In this document: positions 13,169 to 17,057 of the stretch, in pieces
Numbering within the stretch: the first letter of the stretch is position 1
How the letters are laid out: each line of letters starts with the position of its first letter
Assembly (NCBI GenBank): GCA_023428655.1
Contig: JAEYXC010000202.1
Coordinates: 1 to 17,057 of the forward strand
Reading direction: 5' to 3'
DNA: 17,057 nt
DNA from: Bacillota bacterium
GTDB taxonomy: Bacteria > Bacillota > Clostridia > Lachnospirales > Lachnospiraceae
Position numbers and translations under genes: made by a program
Notes under the pieces: generated by a model
Told to the model about the DNA's origin: nothing
Databases searched by the model: none
Seen by the model: the letters and a program-made list of their open reading frames with translations, nothing else

Positions 13169-14347
13169 ATGCTTACAAGTTTAGCACTCATTTTTTTGTT
13201 AGGACTTATGTTAGGTGGTATATTCAACAAATTAAAATTACCAAGTATATTAGGAATGATTATAACAGGTATGATATTAAGTCCCTATGCCCTCAATATG
13301 CTAGATGAATCAATATTGGGAATATCGGCTGATCTACGGCAATTGGCTTTAATTATTATATTGACGAGAGCTGGTTTATCACTTGATATAAGTGACTTAA
13401 AAAGGGTTGGTAGACCTGCAATACTGATGTGTTTTGTCCCTGCCAGCTTTGAAATCGTAGGTGTTATGTTAATTGCACCAAGGGTGTTAAACATCTCTGT
13501 TCTGGAGGCAGCTATAATGGGAAGTGTGATTGCAGCTGTTTCACCTGCTGTTGTAGTACCAAGAATGATTAAAATTATGCAAGAGGGTTATGGTAAAGGC
13601 AATAGCATTCCACAGTTAATTTTGGCAGGTGCACCTGTGGATGATGTGTTTGTGATTGTTTTATTTACAGCATTTATATCATTATCGAAAGGCGGAGATG
13701 TTTCTATATCAAAATTTCTACAAATTCCTATATCAATAATAGTAGGTATTCTGGTTGGAGTTATATTTGGTATTGTACTAGCTCTGTTATTTAGGAAATT
13801 CCACATAAGAGATTCTGTTAAAATTATCATAATTCTTAGCTTATCATTTTTGATGATTGAATTACAGACTAGATCAGAAGGAATCATACCATTTTCAGGA
13901 TTATTAGCAATAATGAGTATGGGTATAACAATATATCAAAAATACAATATATTAGCAGAAAGATTATCCGTGAGATACAATAAGCTCTGGGTAGGGGCAG
14001 AAGTTTTGCTATTTGTTTTAGTTGGAGCTACCGTTGATATTAACTATGCACTTGGATCTGGAATATATGCAATTGCTATTGTCCTCGGAGCACTTGTGTT
14101 TAGAATGATTGGAGTATATGTATGTTTGATTAAAACCAAATTATCAAAGAGAGAAAGATTGTTTTGTATGGTTGCATATACACCGAAGGCAACGGTACAG
14201 GCAGCAATAGGAGCGATTCCTCTTTCGATGGGATTAGCTTGTGGACAGCAAGTTTTAACAGTAGCGGTATTATCGATTTTAATTACTGCACCTTTCGGTG
14301 CTGTATGTATAGACAGTCTATACCATAGATTGTTGCTGCGAGAATGA
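13169..14347 (+). CDS. Cation/proton antiporter, NHA2-like
   Basis: A 392-residue membrane protein of the monovalent cation:proton antiporter superfamily, closest in motif pattern to the NHA (SLC9B/CPA2) branch. It exchanges Na+ or Li+ (or K+) for H+ across the cytoplasmic membrane. About 12 hydrophobic helices can be traced from residue 3 on. Key residues are T66-R67 in ILTRAGLSLD, the transport aspartate pair D158-D159 in GAPVDDVFVI, and K340 in YTPKATVQAAIG, all typical of NHA2 proteins. The ATG at 13169 has GGAGG at 13159-13163. In-frame codons before it (from 13073) run through a terminator hairpin and are not coding. It stands behind a structured leader, so ion- or pH-dependent expression is possible. 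Cation selectivity cannot be read from sequence. Confidence 0.9.
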   Translation: MLTSLALIFLLGLMLGGIFNKLKLPSILGMIITGMILSPYALNMLDESILGISADLRQLALIIILTRAGLSLDISDLKRVGRPAILMCFVPASFEIVGVMLIAPRVLNISVLEAAIMGSVIAAVSPAVVVPRMIKIMQEGYGKGNSIPQLILAGAPVDDVFVIVLFTAFISLSKGGDVSISKFLQIPISIIVGILVGVIFGIVLALLFRKFHIRDSVKIIIILSLSFLMIELQTRSEGIIPFSGLLAIMSMGITIYQKYNILAERLSVRYNKLWVGAEVLLFVLVGATVDINYALGSGIYAIAIVLGALVFRMIGVYVCLIKTKLSKRERLFCMVAYTPKATVQAAIGAIPLSMGLACGQQVLTVAVLSILITAPFGAVCIDSLYHRLLLRE

Positions 14348-14420
14348 TTATATATAAATGCTACGCGGTAAGCTGACAGCAAATAGTTAAATCCTTTGTT
14401 GATTATGCGATACTGAGCAA

Positions 14421-14457
14421 ATAGATGAAAGACGAATGTGCATCTATGTGGTATAAT
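14421..14457 (+). promoter_or_regulatory. Extended -10 promoter with an overlapping inverted repeat
   Basis: TGGTATAAT (-10 TATAAT at 14452-14457, with TG one base upstream) is preceded by a perfect inverted repeat ATAGATG (14421-14427) / CATCTAT (14441-14447). The half-sites are 20 bp apart centre to centre, two helical turns, and cover the place of the -35 box, as a repressor or activator site would. It would drive the small gene at 14528. Confidence 0.45.
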
Positions 14458-14527
14458 CTACTAATGTCAGTGGAAAAGATTATTTATGGATCGTTACGTA
14501 GTAGCATGGATGGAAGGGGTGAAGGTT

Positions 14528-14671
14528 ATGGAGCAGGAGATCGATGAAGGCAATAAAATCATTCATGTAAAGTGTACGGCGAAGGAACGAGATCAGCTAT
14601 TAGCTGAATTAACACCTTATCTTTATGATTACCAATTTCATTTTATAATCATGGACGAGGAACAAGATTAA
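14528..14671 (+). CDS. Small hypothetical protein, 47 residues
   Basis: A short acidic and basic mixed protein (MEQEIDEGNKIIHVKCTAKE...) with no hydrophobic segment and a single cysteine. The start ATG 14528 has AAGGGGTGAAGG upstream. The in-frame ATG at 14486 would add 14 residues but lacks a ribosome binding site and would place this purine-rich site inside the gene. It lies behind an extended -10 promoter. I recognise no family. The alternation of strand-like (KIIHVKC, FHFIIMD) and helix-like (AKERDQLLAELTPYL) parts suggests a small folded beta-alpha-beta domain. Confidence 0.6.
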   Translation: MEQEIDEGNKIIHVKCTAKERDQLLAELTPYLYDYQFHFIIMDEEQD

Positions 14672-14779
14672 TGTCCTACAAATAAAAAGCTGATATATTG
14701 GATGATTTATGATCCTAAACCAGTTATGTTAAGACATGGTGTTATGGTGTGAACAATAAAAATAATAAGGAGCTACAGA

Positions 14780-14983
14780 ATGAACGTTGATGAGAAGAGG
14801 GTACAAGCAATACTTAATAAATATGATGGTGCAATTCGCAAAGCAGGTGCTTTTTTGATTGAGTTGGATGAGAAGGAATTGTTGATTACCGATTCCTGTG
14901 AGGGGATTGATTTGGTTCCCCTGAATAAGGAATTGTGTCTTAAGCTGTCCGAGTTGTTTCGTGAGCTGGGAGATTGTTTATAA
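14780..14983 (+). CDS. Small hypothetical protein, 67 residues
   Basis: A compact cytosolic protein of unknown function (MNVDEKRVQAILNKYDGAIRK...). Pattern: helix (4-22), two strands (24-39, AFLIELDEKELLITDS), then helix (49-64, ELCLKLSELFRELGD). The start ATG at 14780 follows AATAAGGAGCTACAGA, a good ribosome binding site. It lies 108 bases after the preceding small gene on the same strand. No family recognised. Confidence 0.65.
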   Translation: MNVDEKRVQAILNKYDGAIRKAGAFLIELDEKELLITDSCEGIDLVPLNKELCLKLSELFRELGDCL

Positions 14984-15081
14984 GGTAAATAGTTTAGCAG
15001 AACTATGGGATGGATTATGGTATCAGAATAAAACCAAGGGAATTACTAATAATATTCTATCAAGAATAAGGAGGTAATTCT

Positions 15082-15276
15082 TTGTCGAATAGAATAAACA
15101 GTAAGAATACCAACAATACCAATACTAATAATAATGGTCTTGCAGAAAGAAACATTACCGGAGAGGATATGAAGCGCTACAAAAATGCGTTGGATAGTAC
15201 CAATGGCTATGTAAGCGGTGATAAAGAAAGATCCTCCTCCAGTCATCAGTTTACGGATAAACCTGCGAAGCATTAA
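15082..15276 (+). CDS. Small Asn/Ser-rich hydrophilic protein, TTG start
   Basis: A 64-residue, fully hydrophilic protein rich in Asn, Ser, Thr and Lys (SNRINSKNTNNTNTNNN near the start), probably disordered. The TTG start at 15082 is supported by AAGGAGG (15068-15074), 7 bases upstream; no ATG fits before residue 30. Such short, Asn-rich, unstructured proteins occur among spore-associated proteins of Firmicutes, but this one matches none I know, so no function is given. A nested hairpin with a T tract follows 76 bases after the stop. Confidence 0.6.
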   Translation: MSNRINSKNTNNTNTNNNGLAERNITGEDMKRYKNALDSTNGYVSGDKERSSSSHQFTDKPAKH

Positions 15277-15352
15277 TCTGTGGCTAGAATGGGCTTAATA
15301 TACAAAACTGACGGATGAAGTTTAAACAACTGTATGGATAAAACACATTGAT

Positions 15353-15446
15353 GGGGCTATGTATAAGGCATGAATAGGTGAAGGAAAGAACAAGACGCAT
15401 GCGGTCCTTTCCTTCCGCTTGAACTACCTTTGCAATAGCCCTTTTT
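15353..15446 (+). repeat. Nested inverted-repeat element E3 with terminator end
   Basis: Outer arms GGGCTAT (15354-15360) and ATAGCCC (15435-15441), the latter followed by TTTTT. Inner perfect arms GAAGGAAAG (15380-15388) and CTTTCCTTC (15407-15415) enclose a loop with the palindrome GCATGC. It lies between convergent small genes (64 and 42 residues) and likely ends transcription of the first. The outer arm resembles that of E2 (AGGGCTATTG). Confidence 0.65.
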
Positions 15447-15452
15447 AACTCA

Positions 15453-15581
15453 TTATCGAAGTAATTTAGTGAACCAGAGGTAGGAAGCGATATTACGTGC
15501 TCCTACTCTTTTCTTATGTATATAATAACAGGCAAGGAAAAAAACAGTCAGTATAATAAGTAATAATATGAAGTTAATCAT
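15453..15581 (-). CDS. 42-residue membrane peptide
   Basis: A short gene with a near-perfect ribosome binding site, AAAGGAGG, 9 bases before ATG (15581-15579). The product begins MINFILLLIILTVFFLACYY, a single membrane-spanning helix (about 3-21), followed by a basic cytoplasmic or outer tail IHKKRVGARN and an amphipathic end SYLWFTKLLR. Frame, ribosome binding site and the hydrophobic/basic layout together support a real small membrane protein; such peptides often act as regulators or subunits of membrane complexes, or as type I toxins, but nothing here picks one. A hairpin-like repeat inside the gene (15480-15506) is treated as coding sequence. Confidence 0.6.
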   Translation of the reverse strand: MINFILLLIILTVFFLACYYIHKKRVGARNIASYLWFTKLLR

Positions 15582-15601
15582 TTAAGGCTCCCTCCTTTAT
15601 T

Positions 15602-15691
15602 TTATAATCCTTTATCGTTATTGAGGTTCTTATAGGATATGCGATTGATTCTAGGCATTCCATTGGCATTTACATAGGATTTTTTACTCAT
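15602..15691 (-). CDS. Possible 29-residue basic peptide
   Basis: Frame of 30 codons from ATG 15691-15689: MSKKSYVNANGMPRINRIS and on, basic and Asn-rich, ending 20 bases before the 42-residue membrane peptide gene on the same strand. There is no convincing ribosome binding site (AAATAAAG only). The composition looks protein-like, but the length makes chance likely. Confidence 0.3.
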   Translation of the reverse strand: MSKKSYVNANGMPRINRISYKNLNNDKGL

Positions 15692-15925
15692 CTTTATTTA
15701 ATGAGCGAATCTTATCTATAATTTTATATTACTGATAAAACAGTCTGAGAACTATCATGAAATGGTTAATATGATGTAAAATTAACGTAAGATGAAATGG
15801 TATAAACATGGATTTAACATTGGATGCATGAAGAAGGATTATTGGGGAGGGAGTAGAGGGTTACTTATCATAGGATAGTATCTGGTAAAGAAGAGTATTT
15901 ATAGAAGTTAAGAGCTTTCATAATT

Positions 15926-16047
15926 AGGGCTATTGTAAAATCATGTTTGATCTGTGATAAAGAGTACCTACCTCCTGCACTATTCCAATCAGTGTGAGGA
16001 GTAGGTACTCAATCCTACTGTTCAAAAATATTTTTTACAACAGCCCT
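15926..16047. repeat. Nested inverted-repeat element E2 (122 bp)
   Basis: Outer arms AGGGCTATTGTAAAA (15926-15940) and TTTTACAACAGCCCT (16033-16047) match at 14 of 15 positions. Inner arms begin GAGTACCTAC (15962-15971) and end GTAGGTACTC (16001-16010), the same nine-base start GAGTACCTA as in E1. The right edge overlaps the stop codon of the 57-residue gene. The stretch 15692-15925 to its left holds no feature I can support. Confidence 0.7.
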
Positions 16048-16219
16048 ATCGGTCGATACCACGGTTTGGCATTTCACTTGGAATATTCGGTGTTGCCGAA
16101 GCCGGATGTGGATTATTTATCTCTGAACTATTACCATAATCAATGTCGCTTTCAACTGCTGCATTTTTAGAACCGGTATCCTTTGATGGTGTTGCATTAC
16201 TATCATTGCAATAATCCAT
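16046..16219 (-). CDS. Small Asn/Ser/Pro-rich hydrophilic protein, 57 residues
   Basis: A hydrophilic, probably unfolded protein (MDYCNDSNATPSKDTGSKNA...) with one cysteine near the start and a Pro-rich end (HPASATPNIPSEMPNRGIDR). The ATG at 16219-16217 follows AAAGGAGTATACATT, a strong ribosome binding site; an in-frame extension of 13 residues upstream lacks one and would contain this site. It resembles the 64-residue gene at 15082 in composition but not in sequence. The stop codon lies inside the arm of repeat E2. Function unknown. Confidence 0.6.
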   Translation of the reverse strand: MDYCNDSNATPSKDTGSKNAAVESDIDYGNSSEINNPHPASATPNIPSEMPNRGIDR

Positions 16220-16614
16220 AATGTATACTCCTTTCCTTGTGGTTGCTAGGAAGACCAATGAATGCTTCTTCCGGTCTTATGCTTCCATATTCTGTGGAAT
16301 TGATATTATGCCGTCATGCTTCTAGAAAGAAGGCAAAGTGGTTACTGTGCATTTATCCATCTAGAATTTTTGTGACGCAGTAGCTTTAGTATGTGTAACT
16401 ATGAAGGTAATATGCGCCCTGACGCATTGAGCACTTTCCATTGTAGAATAAAATTAATATCATAACACTTCTTGATAAAAAATTCTGATATGGTAAACTA
16501 GTATTTGTTGTGAAATAAATCAAAATTCATAAGTCAATGTTTGCTATATTGTAATAATTGGATACGGATAACGAATTACGTTCGAATTAAAGGATATGAG
16601 GAGAGATTAATACT
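16220..16614. other. Intergenic region between divergent genes
   Basis: Nearly 400 bases without a gene. A candidate promoter for the downstream gene is TTGATA (16472-16477), 16 bp, TAAACT (16494-16499), with TG just upstream of the -10. CGAATT is repeated at a 5-base gap near 16573-16589. No terminator, tRNA or ORF with a ribosome binding site was found. Confidence 0.4.
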
Positions 16615-17057
16615 ATGATCAATAGTGAGATTTTAGAGATCAGAAAACAGATGAAGCATGAAAACTGCTCTATTACGAAGGTTAGCGGTTGCTATGTGGA
16701 TGGAGAGAAGACGATAAAGACGAAGTTTACCGAATCCTTTTTGTGCTTACCGGAGGAGGAGACCTTCAAATATTTTGAGATTTTTAAGAAGACCTTATCC
16801 GGCACCATCGGTAAGAATTTAATTAATATGGAATTTCCGTTGGAGACGGAATTTAACGGTGGTACACAGGAGTTCTTGTTAAAGCTTCGGGATAGTGAGT
16901 TAAAGGATGAAGTCTTATTGGAGGAATTCTATAATAAGATCATACAGGCCTATGATTATCCAAGCAATTATCTGATTTTGATTGTTTATGCCGCTTATGA
17001 TGTTCCCGGGAAAACCAATGATAGAATTATGATGGAGGACGCCTCCGATGAAGTATA
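16615..17057 (+). CDS. DUF4317-family protein, 3' end cut off by window
   Basis: The first 147 residues of a protein matching the DUF4317 family, common in Lachnospiraceae and other clostridia and of unknown function. Typical features are the N-terminus INSEILEIRKQMKHENCSITKVSGCYVDGEK, then SFLCLPEEETFKYFEIFKKTLSGTIGKN and NMEFPLETEFNGG. No signal peptide or membrane helix is seen so far. The ATG at 16615 follows GAGGAGAG. The frame is open to the window edge, so the gene continues outside. The likely promoter is at 16472-16499. Confidence 0.85.
   Translation, partial: MINSEILEIRKQMKHENCSITKVSGCYVDGEKTIKTKFTESFLCLPEEETFKYFEIFKKTLSGTIGKNLINMEFPLETEFNGGTQEFLLKLRDSELKDEVLLEEFYNKIIQAYDYPSNYLILIVYAAYDVPGKTNDRIMMEDASDEV

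Noticed and set aside
15478..15512. Terminator-like hairpin GTAGGA / TCCTAC followed by TTTTC
   Set aside because: It lies inside the 42-residue gene read on the other strand; the stem is short, interrupted and probably coding sequence.

Overview
The window looks like a chromosomal segment of an anaerobic, low-GC Firmicute, most likely a Lachnospiraceae/Clostridium-cluster-XIVa organism (Anaerocolumna/Lachnoclostridium type). The reasons are strong AGGAGG-type ribosome binding sites, AT-rich intergenic DNA, a DUF4317-type protein, a cytoplasmic GH3 beta-glucosidase with swapped domain order, and a YxiN/DbpA-type helicase. The genus assignment is inference; no rRNA or marker gene is present.

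Layout. (1) 1-5642: the 3' part of sbcC (+) ends in a strong terminator and converges on a 944-residue GH3 beta-glucosidase (-). (2) 5643-7657: a divergent intergenic region with a sigma-A-like promoter for the GH3 gene and a textbook MerR-type promoter (19-bp spacer holding a perfect 18-bp palindrome) for an aldo/keto reductase followed by a MerR/AdhR-like regulator. (3) 7658-9392: a long nested inverted-repeat element, then a DbpA/YxiN-type DEAD-box RNA helicase (-). (4) 9596-13005: an AT-rich accessory segment in which unrelated small genes are bracketed by recurring sequence. These genes are a GNAT acetyltransferase, a zinc-ribbon ORF without a normal start codon, a membrane-anchored HTH_17-like protein, a P-loop kinase, a VOC protein and a membrane-anchored hypothetical. 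A ~125-bp promoter repeat (P1, P2, P3) precedes three of them and a ~60-105-bp terminator repeat (T1, T2) follows two. The T repeats, read in reverse complement, match the P repeats at the same internal spacing, so P and T behave like terminal inverted repeats of passenger-gene cassettes. (5) 13017-14347: an NHA2-like cation/proton antiporter behind a structured leader that contains a terminator. (6) 14420-16219: a run of very small genes, including a 42-residue membrane peptide with a perfect Shine-Dalgarno, separated by two more nested inverted-repeat elements. (7) 16615-end: the start of a DUF4317-family gene, cut by the window edge.

How the parts relate. The aldo/keto reductase and MerR gene form a likely aldehyde-responsive, autoregulated unit. 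The GH3 enzyme probably hydrolyses imported beta-glucosides in the cytoplasm. The 9.6-11.4 kb segment is the most unusual part: gene content like that of resistance-type cassettes, each gene with its own promoter and terminator, and homologous flanks around non-homologous genes. No transposase, integrase, CRISPR array, tRNA or rRNA gene was seen.
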